A DNA stretch of 64,000 nt from Elysia crispata (GCA_033675545.1 JAWDGP010001118.1:1-64000), one strand, 5' to 3'. Shown: positions 38,324-51,964, counted from the first letter of the stretch. Notes: generated by a model from the sequence alone, not told the origin. Numbers and translations are program-made.

Positions 38324-39132
38324 CTTAATTCAATTTCTCCCTAAACTTGGATTTAGACTTAGATCTATTGACTCTAGTTCACACAAAGATAACAAGACTT
38401 TCGAAGATAAGTAAAGGCAAGCAAGTCCAGTCAATCAAGAATTACTGGATCTACTGTAGTCAAGTTAGTCGGTGACTCTTAAAATCTAGATACTCCAGGC
38501 CTAGATTTGGTTCCTTCAGAATTGAGACCTCGCTCTAAATAATAAATCTTGTTGTGAAATTCACTTTTTTTTTTTTGGCGGGTCTAGGAGCAGGTGAATA
38601 AAGAGTTAAGATTGAAGTCTTCTTAATTTGAACTCTTAGTCTTATTTTGTAACAAAATTAAGCTGCTCCAAAGGGTCACAGTATTGCCTGAGATCATGCA
38701 TCAATGCAAAGCGCAGAGTGCACTTTAACTGATTTCTTGCCATATAAGAGCTACTTCTGAACTTGAGAATAAGAACTAAATAAGATGAATGAGTTTATAC
38801 TGCATGCAACTGCATACCACTCCTGCAGAACAACTACTTTCAATTTCACATAGTGTTTTTCAGACTATTGGACAAGATTTGTGTTGATATTCTTAATCCA
38901 AATCTAGAATCTATAACTTTTACAGTTCTGCGGAAATTTCTTATTTCGAACCATTGAAATAAATATTTCAGTAGAGGCTGAAGATAAAGATCTAGAATAA
39001 TTTTTGTTGATTTAGCCAGCCAAGAGTATGAGAAGATTTTAGACCTCGAATCTAGATCTAGATGCACGTTTCTGAACTTGAAGTTTTTATCCTCGATTAA
39101 ACAGAACAAAAAAAAAAAAAAAAAAAAAAAAA
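38324..39132. promoter_or_regulatory. Divergent COA3-TSN promoter interval
   Basis: The 809 bp between the two start codons, which point away from each other. It probably serves both genes. It has short TCTAGAT runs and a poly-T tract near 38565, and it ends in a 25-A run that touches the TSN start codon. No TATA box is obvious. Promoter function is inferred from gene arrangement alone. Confidence 0.5.
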
Positions 39133-39329
39133 ATGGAATCGGCTACAAAGATCTTCAAAGATTTTCAGGATTACTTGAACGCTGACCATGATCTTAGAGA
39201 GGTTTGTTAAAGCTATGTTTTAGCTTTTCAATGGTAAAACTGTCACAAAAAAATTAACATGGGCCCATAGCAGTCCCACTAAATTTTTAATATCCAAATA
39301 ATCATTTTAAATTTGTAGGCCTACTTAAT

Positions 39330-39395
<66 letters not shown>

Positions 39396-42300
39396 GTGTG
39401 TTGGGAGTTAAATGATACATACTCACACACATATTTATTTATCTCCCACTTTGCTTGATTCTCTGCCAGGAAATAAGAAGTGTTGTGCGTGACTTGGAGC
39501 AAACTGCACGAGAAATCCAGATCATTCTTCAGGCTATTCACCAGCCATCAAATGCATCAAATGGTGAGGAAAAAGATGGGGAAATTTTTGAAACATCAAG
39601 AAAATTTTTTACAAATATGATAAAGAAATCTAATAGGCTGGGAACAAAGAACAATATGTGTCTTCATGATAGCTTGATGCGGGGTATGTTTCTTTTTCTT
39701 GTAAATATATAATTAGGTCATAAAGACTATATATGCATGCAAAATGCAGTTGTACCTCTGTTAGTCTTTAAATGATTTGCTGCAGCGACAGAGTTAACTT
39801 AAGGCTGACCTTTTTGTAACTTTACTCTTAGCTTTATTTCAAGTTCCATTATTAAAAACAAAAATGAAGTTATTTTCTTAAAAGTTCTGCACACGGCGAC
39901 TAAACTCGCTGCAAAAGTGGATCTTTAGTTTTTCCTTCTTTGTTGCCCTTACCTGTGCAAAGGTGCGAGATTGACCACTAGCTGACCCCTGATGTGCGGT
40001 AACCACCCTGAGTGCTGCTGATGAGAATTGTTTTATGGCCCTTCCAGCGCGTGAGGCAAGGGGAGATAACTGGTCCGATTAAAAGTGATGATTTTTGAAG
40101 CAATATCATCTACGATGCAGATGCTTAAATGTTTACTACAGCCTTGATCTTTAATTTTTCTACTCTCATTTAGCGTTTTTTTCTTTCAAATCCATTAAGA
40201 AGTGAGAGTTTTATTAACGACTGCGCACAGTGTGATTCATGAAGTGAAAAAGAAGTGAGTGCAAATTTTAATTAATAATAACTAAATTTTGCAGCCAACG
40301 ATTTTTATTTTTTTTATTGCTTTCAATTCGTTTTCCTTTGAAGATTTTAACATCAAAAACCGTATCCTAAAATGTAAAGAAATAAAAGCGTTGTGCAGCT
40401 TTGAACTGAGGCTTTCCATATCATGGGTTGTCATAGAAAATTTTTGCCAGTCGTATATTATGAAAAATATGTGTGAGTTTCATAGGGTCGAAATGTTACA
40501 CATTTGAAGCTAACATAGCTATACAGTGATGGATAGTTTTTTTTTTCAGAAAGATAAACTATTTTGTCCTACCTTTTTGCTTTATGTGGGCATGAGGCCT
40601 CTCTTCATTTGTTTTTGTAGCTTAGCAGGCATACTGGAACATTCGCAAAAGAACTATACTGACAGATTGAAAATTTGTGCAGACTGTGCGGCAGAAGATG
40701 CTTGAATTTAGTGCAAATAAGAAAAGGAAAAAAGCATAGCTAGAGATGCTAAGGATCAAGTTAGACTAGCTTTTCATGGCGGAATCTTTATAGGAAATCT
40801 TTGTCACCGATACTTTTGCCAAAAAATCTGCAAACAACTAACAAAGACAGCAATAGACACAGTGGTAGCAAACACGTAACAAAATCTGTCATCACTAAAG
40901 TAATCCAGTGAGAATTAAAGTATAACAAGATCAACTACAGCTTCAGGGATGTACATGTAGCAGCCTCACACTCGCAACCAGTTTCTCAACATAGATAAGA
41001 CAAATGAAGTTATTGGATTATAAATGAGGCACTACAGAAATGCATTTCCAAACAAAGTAACCCCTAAGCATCATATTTTAGAGAAACATTGTGTGAGCTG
41101 GATAAGGGCCCATAGGTTTGTTATGGGATTTAATGGGGAGCAGGGACGGAAAATGTGATATTCTACGATAGCAAAATAGAGCACAGGGCAAGAGGTATGA
41201 GACGTGAGAGAACAAAGACAGCTTTCACTATGGAGACATCAATTTTGTAAACCACCCAAAGCTCACTAAGAATAAGATTGTAACACAACCCAAATCTCAT
41301 AAGTACTAACATTGATATTAACAGACCTTTGAACTGATTCATGTGTACATTGTGGCAAGCGTACTCACTTCTTCTAGCATTCTAAACTTCTTTGTTACTC
41401 AACACACCTCCTTCAGTCAGTCACTTTATTACTAATTCATAAAAACAAACCTTATCATCAACGCACCAACAAGCTAAAGATAAACTAACACCCTAGCCCA
41501 GATGATCAGCCTGTTATCTGCCATCCGGCAGCGCCTCTCAAGCAGCGACCATCTAATAAACATCCCTTACTGACAATTTGGTTCTACATTTCAAGCTGAT
41601 TTTTATACCACTGTAAGCTCAATTTTTACTTCATTTTCGCATATTACTTTGAAGAAAAATGTTGGTTGCAAATAAAAATTATTTGAATTTAAACCACTCT
41701 TGCTTTTTCCCAGTCCATTTGAAAAAATAGCTAGTTTTTGACTACTTGTAAGTAAGTGGCAATTGTGCATATTTCATACAAAAATGTATGAAATAAAACA
41801 GCTACATTTTATCTGCATGTTTCTAAAGTTAAATAAATAATTGGATATCATTTAATTTAAGTTCCATTGGTCTTAAAGTTGTAAGAAAATGTAAAGTATC
41901 AGTCAGAAAATTGACTGGCGCACCAGGCTTGCACAGGTAAAATTTTATGACCCGTGACTGTGATTTGACCCTGATGGGAGCGTGAGCGGTCGTCCTAATG
42001 GCTTTTCGTTGGGTAGTTAGTCGCCGTGTGCAAGAAATAAAGTAATATAGACACTATGAAAAGGAATAAAACAAAATAAGAAAAAAACAAAAACAATTTG
42101 CACTTTCAAAATCAATTTTTTTTGTATAAATTATTCACATGCATTCATGAATATCAAAATTCCGAAAATTTTAAAATTTTTTTTTATGTATAGATGGGGA
42201 AAAAAGTTATTAAAAAATATTCATACTTCTTTTTGTTGTTTTTTTATTTTTCATCTGAATTTTTGAAAATTTCAAAGAGATTAACTCTCTATTCTTTTAA

Positions 42301-45300
42301 TGTTTGGTAACTTGTCATTGATCATGAAATAAAAAAAAAAATAAAGGTAACTTCAGTCTTTCTTTTTATTGACATAGAGATTGATGAATTTAGATCTGAA
42401 GAAAAAGCGGGTTTATGATAAATGTAATTAAAAAGAAAAATAAGAGAAGATGATTTATTGAGCTCAAACAGCTAGCAGTGGTTTCAAATTCAAGTAGATG
42501 AAAGCACCAATGGTTAAAAATAGTATACAGAAAATATATTGTACAAGATTCCAATCATAGAGATTTTTCTAAATGAAAAGAAGAACTAAAAAAAATAGAG
42601 ACTTTAAAAAAAATTTACATGTGTAATTGAATTGAAATTACTTTTGCTTGTGGCAGCCACATCTCTCTGCGACCAGGCCACTGCTCATTTCAGTAAAGTG
42701 AGAGAGCATTATTCTTCACTAGCTACCAAGATACCAGAAGGCCAGTACTACAGGTATACAGTTGATCAGTTGAACATAGAGTCCTTGAATTTATCTGTCT
42801 CTAAATTAACTATGAATCATTCATCATTTAATAATTATTTTTTTTTCAATTTTAAAGGGTGGATTAGAATAATACTATAAATATTCCCAGCTGTTCAAAA
42901 GATTTTAAAGAAATGATTTACATCTTAATTGAATGAAATGGAAAGAGATTATTGAAAATCCAAACAGTTTCTGTTATGTTTCAGTGAAGTTGGGACTAAA
43001 AAGTGTAAATTGTTTTTGGTGATCCACTAGTGTTATGTCCAGCTACATAGTTTTTTTTCCTCTTCATTATAATTGCAGATTTAGTGATCACTGGAAATTC
43101 GGCACTCAGAGACTGGTCTATCTGTCCGCTCTGATTGTTTACTTAAAGGAAGAGAGGCTTGCATCAAGAGAGGAGACAGCAGAAACACTTGGTGGTCAGC
43201 ATTTATTAAAGTCACTTTTGTGTGTTTTTCTCGTCTTTCCATGATTACTAATCTCATCTCTAAAGTCACAGGTAGTGAACTGATTTTGTTATTTTGTTTC
43301 TTACATTATTCCTGGTGGACTCATAGGAAATTGATTTTAATATTGACAAATTGTGTGTGCTTCCATTAAATAAGCAATTCCTTTCAGTTTGAGGATGTGT
43401 GTCCTTCCATATCAAAAAGAGCTCAGTCAATTATAAGAGCTTTGATCTAAAAACAAGATCGGATCCTAGGTTCATTTCTTTGTCTTAACAAAATACTACT
43501 GCCTCGGTATAAGAATCTAGGAAAAACTCATTTCATGTGAACTAAAAACAAGATCAGATCCTAGGTTCATTTCTTTGTCTTAACAAAATACTACTGCCTC
43601 GGTATAAGAATCTAGGAAAAACTCATTTCATGTCAAACTAATATAAAACCAGCTAAAAATGAGATTCCTGCCTCTCTTGGGATTAGAAAAGTCTGAAATG
43701 ACAGCTGGAAGTCTGTAAGCTCTGAATAAACACAAATGAATGTAACTGCAAATGCGGCTAGATGGGAATTATTGTCAATAATGACAAATATTGAAGAACT
43801 GTTTCTTATTAAATAACTAAGCTATGTAGGATTTTTAAGTGCAGCATTTTTTTAGTTGTTATTAAATCTTATATTATACATGTATTAATTTTGAAGATTA
43901 CTTAATATTTTTTTAAAATTGAAGCAATGATAATTATTTTATCAAGTTGTGTCGAGTTAGTCAAAGTTGTATTAGACATATAATGAATTTAAATCTCTGC
44001 AAAATCTTACAGTGTTGTTAATTTTTCCTCTGTTAGTAAAAACAAAACGTGAAGAAGGATTTCATATCGACTTAGACGACTACCTCATGGGAATTTTGAA
44101 TTTGACAAGCGAACTGGTAATCAATATTATTTTTTATAATCATTGTTATGTAATTTATTTGGGATTTCTTACTCCAAGACAGTTACTCTGCAACACATTG
44201 GACTCAAAATAAATAGATGGTGGACAGAGTAAATACTTAAAAAATTTATGGGGGCGATTAGTAAGATTAGGCTTGAAATATATGATAATATTAAACCTTC
44301 AAAGAACTCCTGCCCGTGTGAAATAGATGAGAGCTGTGGAGATGTGTTGGACAAGTAGTCATGTCTCTCGGCAGACATAATTGTGTTTTACAAAGCATAA
44401 ACCTTGTTTAAATTATTTTTAGATTTTCCTTGCTGTACAAATAATGACCAATAAATTCCACTTGACTTGAAACCAGCTCAGACTATATTGTAATAAAAAT
44501 ATAAGTGAGACCGATAAAGCATTCCAACATAAATAAATTGGTAATCATTGTGTGTCACTGTATAAGCTTTGGGATAGATCTAAAAACACTAACCAGTTAA
44601 TTTTCCTACATAAAGCTGCAGATTTGTCTACTTATTAACTTATTTATTCCCCTGTATTGAATCTCTGACAACTTGAAGTGAAATTATAAAAACAAAATTT
44701 GTAAAAGATATTCAGTTATGTATATCAGTATATTATTTATTCATATGGCTTTTTTGTTGTGTTTTTCAGTCAAGACTGGCAATGAATGCCGTAACTGCTG
44801 GTGATTATTCCAAGCCCTTGAAAATTTCTAGATTTATTGGAGAGCTTGATTCTGGCTTCAGGTAATGCGTTCCTATTCGAACATATTACAAAACGATAAT
44901 ATTTTTCTTTGTTTAAAAGCTGTATCAAGGATTGGTCTATCAATTAATCAATTTGAAACGGAAAGCCTTGCTTACTGTTTGGTTCTTTGTTGTGGTGCTA
45001 TGTATCTCAAGCTGCTCATAGAGTTATAGGATATTTAGACGATCAGGGCAGTTTGATTCTGGCTTAAACAATTTGGTTCAAAGCTATATAAACTTTTGAA
45101 AGTATAAAAGGGAAAAGCAAAAAAAGATGATTCTTTAAAATAAGCTGTGGATTATATTTATTGGAAGAAAAAAATTTTTTTTTCCTTCCTCAGATGTCAA
45201 TATTTTGTGAAATACAATAAGTTTTTCATAAAATTGTGTTTTGTTTTTTTTTGTGTCAAGACAAGCCTACATGAATTTGAAGATAAAATCCACGACAAAA

Positions 45301-45699
45301 AATCTATATCATATATGTGTGTACATATGTTATGGAGGCCTGAGATTACAGTTTTTATTTATGAGCTGTTTAAATAAAAAATAAACCAGTCAGTCAAGAA
45401 AATATGTCTCTTACTTTTTTTTTGTACGTGAATTTGGTGTGTTATATTGTCATATTCATGACCCTCGCTCATGTCATCATCTGTTAATTTTTTAACTGCA
45501 AGTCATACTTCTTAATTGCATTGAAATGTTTTTTTTTTCTTTCGCCTCCATCCATCTAAGGTTGCTCAACTTGAAAAATGATCACCTGAGGAAACGTTTT
45601 GATGGCCTGAAGTACGACGTCAAAAGATGTGAGGAAGTGGTCTATGATCTTACCATTCGCGGTCTCGTCAACACAGAGCCACAGCAGAAAGGGGAGTGA
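39133..45699 (+). CDS. TSN: Translin
   Basis: Single-stranded nucleic-acid-binding protein that forms the octameric C3PO complex with translin-associated factor X, acting in RISC activation and tRNA/RNA fragment processing. Seven coding exons: 39133-39201, 39470-39563, 42657-42753, 43079-43194, 44037-44116, 44770-44861 and 45561-45699, all GT-AG with matching phases. The product is 228 aa, the same length as human translin. Recognisable blocks are LEQTAREIQIILQAIHQ, the QYYRFSDHWKFGTQRLVYL basic/RNA-binding helix, EEGFHIDLDDYLMGILNL, NAVTAGDYSKPL, ELDSGFRLLNLKND and DGLKYDVKRCEEVVYDL. An in-frame TGA at 39079-39081 and the absence of another ATG fix the start. Exon 4 could use a donor 4 nt earlier (GGTGGTC offers two GTs); the later one gives the family length. 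Intron 2 (3.1 kb) holds a DNA transposon. Confidence 0.97.
39333..39393. repeat. (GA)n microsatellite in TSN intron 1
   Basis: About 30 GA units between the first two coding exons. Confidence 0.97.
39887..42032 (+). mobile_element. DNA transposon with inverted ends in TSN intron 2
   Basis: The left end reads TGCACACGGCGACTAA. The right end reads TTAGTCGCCGTGTGCA, its exact complement. The subterminal block TTACCTGTGCAA is also mirrored. Length is about 2.15 kb. The interior, on the plus strand, reads a broken protein: FHGGIFIGNLCHRYF near 40780, an HHILEKHC-like block near 41060 and a GFNGEQGR block near 41125. The last two match the remnant at 6.7-6.85 kb. Stops and frameshifts show it is inactive. 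I could not define a target-site duplication or the superfamily. Confidence 0.75.
43447..43637. repeat. 95-bp tandem duplication in TSN intron 4
   Basis: Two adjacent 95-bp copies starting CTAAAAACAAGATC, with only about one difference before the end (GGATCC versus AGATCC). Near-identity indicates a recent event or an assembly artefact. Confidence 0.93.
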
Positions 45700-48600
45700 A
45701 ACTTGAGCATAAGACCAAGATTGACAGCAAGATTTTAGGCTTGAAATAATTAAAAACTGAAACACTGTAGAGCCTGTCTATGATTTATGAGAAATCAACT
45801 GATGCTTTGAAAGCATTTTAATGATTTACTGTAATACCTATCCCCTTGATAACTGCTGAGGTTTTTGCATTTTGCATCAAGATATCTAATTAAATCTTTG
45901 TTGGAGAAAAGCTTGTAGAAATATTTGATCATTTAATATAAAAAAAAATTTATGTTTAACTGCAAACAAGCTGACTAAAAATATTTCTGAAAAAAATTAA
46001 AAAGGGGTTACTTTATTTTTATTTTTTTTAAATTATTTTTGTTTGGATCTTCGGTGAAGTTACTGGAGCCTTGAATCACTTGATTTTGGTATCTTTACAA
46101 GATTCCATAGCCATTATAAAGTAAATTTCAAGTGTTTTTTTTTCAAATAAGCTTTGTCTACTAGTACATACGATAAAAGCAATTTTTCAGCATTGCAAAA
46201 TATTTTGCAATTTTAAAAATGTTTTAGAGCTCAGTTTGGAGGGTCATCACCTTACTTAAGATGTTTCCGTCCGCATTCCAAGTATTTCTGTTCTTCTAAG
46301 CAACAGCAGCAATTTTGTCAGATTGGGTTATTAAAAATTTTAATTGTGTTGAAATATATTTCTGTTCATCTAAGCAAAAGCAGCAACCTGTCACAATTGG
46401 GTTATTAAGTTTCAATTGTGTTTAAATTGAATTTTGTGAAACAAGCGATAAATATGTTAATGTCCCTTGTGCAAAACTTTGAGATGGATACTAATTCATT
46501 CAAAGAGTAACTGTTATAGATTAAGGTAAAAACCTTAAGAGGAATTGTATGCTCTGTAATTCCATCACTATCAGCTTTATAGAAAAATATTACTTTTGTG
46601 ATAAAATTATTGTAAACGTGACAGAGATTAATAATGCTATGTCTGGCAGCAATTTATTTGTTACTTTAATGGGGAAAGACATGGGTCTGTTTCATTCAGT
46701 CATTATTTGATCTGAATGCCTCTCCAGTGCTGCTGCTAGTCTTACTTCAAGCCATGGCTGCTCTCCTTTTGATGGATGAAGTCATGAATAACACTGAATT
46801 TCTTCCTATATCAAGTTGAGTTTTCATAACTAATTGTGGAATATTAGACTGAAGTTATGGACATTTTCAATCGATCACTGAGTCCCAAGAAGCTTGTATT
46901 ACACATAAACACGGTTATTGGCAAACCAAGCATTAAGCTAAATAAAAATGTTTTTACCTGAATAAGGTCTTCAAATTCTAAAGTTTTATTTATATTGAGA
47001 TCGGGAATAGTAAAAGGTACTAAAATAAAGAGTTTTTAAAATCTTCCCCCCACCCCCTAATAGAAGCGCTTATAAAGACTAGAGGGCATAACTAAATTTA
47101 AAGGCACCCATCTCTGTAATGGCTGGCCCCCTGTGTAATAGTGTGGAACACTATTAAATCGAATTATAGGGTCTTTTAGATTTATGTCTTATTTATCCAG
47201 CTTAAGTAGCAGATAAATTGGGACCCTAAAGTAATTTTAGCTTCACAGTATTTTACTGTAATCTTAATAGATCTACAAGCTCGACATTTTGGCATAAAAT
47301 GAATTGATATTTCCATGATAAGTACAATGTCTCTATAAATAAACTGTCAATCATCAAATTATTTCACATGAAATCTGAAAATTAAATAAGTAAGAGTTTA
47401 AGTGTAAGCTAGTTCAGTATATTTTCAATAATCGTCAGTACTTTAGTATTTGGAAAATCATTTCAGTCAGTACTAAAGTTCTGAAAGTACAATATACTTA
47501 TACTTGCTTGCAGGGAAACCCAATTCTGTGAATCAGCAACATCCTGGTCCTAATTCCTATCTGACCAAAAACTGATCCTAGTTTATATTTCTCTAAACAT
47601 TCTCCTCAGTTTTTTTTGTTTTTTTTATAATTATATTTTAATCAATGGCTAAGAGGGAGAGGGAGGAAAATTTTCAGGCAACATGGTGAGTCAGGGACAT
47701 TTCCACTGTATGACAGTTAAATATGATGTTAATGTAATTGGAAAGGCCAGAAACAAGAAGCCTTTTGATCTCAATGTATGAATTGTGAATCTAGCTCCTT
47801 TCTTGTGTGAGAGGCCATTTAAACAAGATTCTTTTGTCTTTTTTGTAGCTTTATATAAAAATACACTCTACTTGTTATGGAAAAAAAATGAAAATTTCAT
47901 ATATAATTGTAAACTAATTATACTCTTTCCTGTATGAATTGAGGAGAATAAAAATTAAAGCAAAAAAAAAAAAAAAAAATACGGGTCTCTCTCTTGAACT
48001 ATTTTTGTAAGATTCAGAATTGTCTTTTATAATAAAAATAGAATAAACCATAGTGTAGCTGGCTCAAAACTTTTATTTCAATCACTGAACCATAAGTGCA
48101 TGTTCCACTACTACTTTGTACTAGCATTAGGATAGTAACAAAAAGTAAGTGGTTTAGGGTGTGGTGGATATGGCAGGATGAGACTTGTTCAAATGGTAAG
48201 CCTCGTTATTGTGTGTGAGCTTAGATGGCATAATCCACATAAGGACACTGGCCTTGTTTAGTTATAAGATCAATCAATTATCAAGTCTAAAATAACCTGT
48301 AAAATATATCCCCCTCTCTAATGTACCCAATATATTATTATAAAAAGGGATATCTAATTTATAAAATTTGATTATAACTCCTTGCAAAGGACTCAAATTC
48401 TATAAAAACAAATTATTTTTATTTAATTTAAATTAATTATAATCCATAATAAATTTTCTTTTAATTATAATGTGACAAACATATATATATATATAGATTC
48501 ATATGACAAATTCAAAAACCCAACAATATTTTAGAATTTTAAAATTTTTATTCTTATGAGTTCCCCCCCTCTACATAATACAAAAACAAAAAAATAATAA

Positions 48601-49622
48601 TCTTAAGAAACTAAATAAACATATCTATAAAGCAAAATTATAAATTAAACCTACGCTATTAATTCTTATATAAATTCTATCTTATCAATTACATTTTTCT
48701 TTTTCTTTCCTTGTATTCCCCGTCTTGCTTCCAACTACCAGATCTTTGTTCACACACCAGTCCTTGTCCTCTCACACACACACCAATCCTTGATTGTTAA
48801 CACACACCAGTTCTTGTTGTAATAGTCCCTTTTCTTGACTTGTCTTTCTTTACACAAAAGTATCTTTATCAGAATATAATGTATTTTTTTTTTTTAACTC
48901 AGTTTATGAGACCGTTTTCTTTAGGATCTCTCAGAATAAGTATAATTTATTTCTTGCTTGTCACTTAGCACACAATTGCCTTTTCAATTTTTTTTGTTAG
49001 CAATGATTTTTCATACTGAAGATTAGGAGATTTAAAATTTTATTTTGTTAATATTTGTTTCCTTTTGGTTTCTTCTGTTCGGGGCTAAATTTTTAATATA
49101 ATTTTTCCTGCAACAGAATGGGAAAAAAGTTTTTTTTTTTAATTTAACATCAGTTATTCAATCATTAATTCATATCAACAAAATCAACAATATCATGATT
49201 TACTAGACATCATTTAACAAAACTTCTGAAAGGAAATTAACTATTTCGTTAAATCTCTAAATTCGTTATTATTTTACTATTTATATTATTAATTAAAATC
49301 TAAATCTTGATCCTTATGACAAAGTTTCTCACCTCTCCCGTCTTTCTTCTCGATCAATGTAATGTAAAGTGAAAGAGGATGAACCTTAGATTTCACTGAC
49401 TTATATAGGTCTAAAGCTAAGCTTGCCTTCATTCATACATTCTCGCCCTCTCACCAAGCCTTTCAGTCCCTCACTGCCCGTGAACTTCACTCACATAACC
49501 TTTTCACTAAGGAAAAATATGATTCAAACCAGAAAAACCAGGTTTCGTGTCATAGATTTCTTGTATCTGCCTCAGCTCACATAACCTTTTTTTTATTAAA
49601 ATTTAATTACAATTAATGTATA
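45700..49622 (+). other. TSN 3' UTR and intergenic DNA
   Basis: No coding exon recognised. A duplicated block of about 74 bp (ATTTCTGTTC.TCTAAGCAA..) lies at 46280-46435. An AATAAA at 47947 is followed by an 18-A run and could mark a transcript end or an old retroposon tail. From 48.3 kb the sequence is very AT-rich, with a short AT repeat at 48482-48496 and CACACACCA-type blocks near 48750-48820. Confidence 0.5.
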
Positions 49623-50405
49623 CAGTGGAACCCATACTTAGCACCTCGAATAGCGACAATCATTGCTATTACAACAGATCTGAAAATCTGTTTTTTCTTT
49701 TATTTAAATCATTCAATTTGTTTCTGCAATAACGAGTATCGATACCGCTTCCCCCCTGTAATAACTAGATCAGAGGCTACAAAGGAAAGACAGCACAAAA
49801 ATTTTTCACTGCAACAATATCTCAAGAATTTTGTCTTGCCTGCATTGCTACGGTCAAACTAACAAGTGATGCAGGCTTTTGTGCCTTTTCTCCAGAGACT
49901 TCCCTCTTGTTAAACTTACAGCCTAGACTAGGCCTAGTATCAGTATCACCAGAGTGGTCCAGGGAGCTGCCTTTTCTCCACAGACTTCCCTCTTGTTAAA
50001 CTTAAAGCATAGACTAGGCCTAGTATCAGTATCACCAGAGTGGTCCAGGGAGCTGCCCTTTCTCCACAGACTTCCCTCTTGTTAAACTTAAAGCATAGAC
50101 TAGGCCTAGTATCAGTATCACCAGAGTGGTCCAGGGAGCTGCCTTTTCTCCACAGACTTCCCTCTTGTTAAACTTAAAGCATAGACTAGGCCTAGTAACA
50201 GAATCACCAAAGTGTGGTCCAGGGAGCTGTGCTTGGTACACAAGACCTATGTATCTCACAGCAAAGATTTTCAAAACCTACTTATCTCCCATTTATCACA
50301 ATAAATTTTTCTTTATTCCCTTTTGCAGGAATAACGGCAACCCTTGCGATAGTGATACTTTATCATGAAAAGATCAAAAGTTGTCTTTATTCCCAAGTTT
50401 CACTG
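49623..50405. mobile_element. CAGT...ACTG inverted-repeat element 1
   Basis: Starts TA|CAGTGGAACC and ends GTTTCACTG|TA. The ends are imperfect inverted repeats flanked by TA, the pattern of pogo/Tigger-like Tc1-mariner elements. No transposase frame is visible. An 86-bp minisatellite fills its middle. Confidence 0.7.
49890..50240. repeat. 86-bp minisatellite, about four copies
   Basis: A unit containing ACTAGGCCTAGTATCAGTAT then CCAGAGTGGTCCAGGGAGCT and CTTCCCTCTTGTTAAACTTA. The ACTAGG landmark recurs at 49927, 50013, 50099 and 50185, exactly 86 bp apart. Copies are nearly identical. Frames on both strands here are repeat translations. Confidence 0.95.
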
Positions 50406-51056
50406 TATATCTAATTTTCAAATCACATTATACATGTAACTCCTTTCACAAACTTTTCCTGCAATCAAAGATATTTCACTGAAATCCGAGCCAAGATTGG
50501 TCGAAGGAATTTGAAAAATGGGTGAATGCCAGTTACTGCCACCGAGCTAATGTCTCTCTCTTGAAACTTAAAAAAAGGCAACAATTGGATCTGCTCTGCT
50601 TTATGAAACATTTCATAAAGCAGGGGATAAACAAGAAATACACTGTATCATTCTGGACCCTGCCACACCAACCTTCATTTCTCCCCAAAAGTGAGAGTAG
50701 TTTGAGATCAACACATACAATATCAAACACATTCGATGGTGAGATGTATAGATATTGGCTTCAGTTACACATGTGTGATATGCTGGTGAGAAAAATAAAT
50801 TTTAAAAAATCGCACAAAATTGTTTGTCTGTCAAGAAGTTTATTTTAATCAAGGAGATCACATAGCAATATTCTCAACAACCGTGAAAAAATTTGCTCAA
50901 GTCACTCTTCACTTTCCTAAAACAATGGACATCTGATGTCATGACAACCACTCATACCACTGCCTAGGCTTGATCCAAACAGAAAAAAAAATATTTGTTA
51001 AATACTACAATCATGCCCGGTATATTAGAAATAAGATTTTGAGTTTCAATCAAATA
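50406..51056. other. Spacer, nothing recognised
   Basis: Contains an open plus frame of 108 codons (50522-50848) with no family features or splice support. Confidence 0.4.
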
Positions 51057-51509
51057 CAGTATAATCCGCTTATATCGACAAGCCATCGGAAGAAAATATG
51101 TCGATCAATAAAATTATAGGAGTAAAGAGAGAGAAGAAAAAAAGGGACGTCACTCCGGAAAAGGGGCTGTAGTGGGTGCATTGTCTACAGTGTGTATGTC
51201 TCTCACTATGCTTGAGAGGGGTATACCGGTAGATCTAGATCACTCTACAACGTGGCTTAGCAAAGCGTGTACCAAGCGCGATTTTTTTCCCTTTTTGATG
51301 CCTGGCAGAGAGGAGTTTCTCAGTCTCTGAAGCCTGGTTTTGGCTAGTTTTTCATGCGCAGCAAGTCGATAAAACGGAGAAATCATACAATCATGTCGAT
51401 ATAATAGAATTTATTCAGTAACGACATAAGGACAAAATTTGGAATTAGCAATCGCGTCGATATCTGAATATGTCGATAAAGCGGCCGTCAATATAAGTGG
51501 ATACCAATG
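51057..51509. mobile_element. CAGT...ACTG-type inverted-repeat element 2
   Basis: The left end is TA|CAGTATAATCCGCTTATATC. The right end, reversed, is CATTGGTATCCACTTATATT, flanked by TA. Internal ATATGTCGAT and TGTCGATAAA motifs repeat near both ends. About 450 bp with no transposase. Confidence 0.75.
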
Positions 51510-51964
51510 TATGAGAAACACTAAATCGGAGCCGTTTTTCAACCTCCTGTGGACCTTGCATACGGCAGACCTATTTAAATTTTCTTCCATTCCACTAGTT
51601 GTAATTTTTCCTCCCTTTGCATGCATCTTTCTAACAAATAATGAGTGGCTGGTTTAAGGGCTTTGGTGGGTCCTACTTTCCTGACACTGGGCTTGTACAA
51701 TACAGTATACAATCAATCAATCAAACTTTCACAAGTAACACTCATTCAATGGCTAAGCCTGTTCTCCTTGATCTCTTACTCTCCAATTTAATTGGATTTT
51801 TCTCACGGCAAATCTTATTATCTACTGTTCTTAAAGATCAAGTAAACACTGTTGAGTGTTTAATGGAAAGAAATGCCTTATAACAGAGGCGGCAAAGTTC
51901 ATACTGAACGCTGAAAAAAAAATTCTTGAAAAGTGCTAAGTTAAGACTTTCACCCCTTCTAGTA

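Noticed and set aside
43191..43196. Alternative donor for TSN exon 4 (CTT G|GTGGTC)
   Set aside because: It keeps the phase but removes one residue; the later donor gives the family length and alignment. Minor use cannot be excluded.
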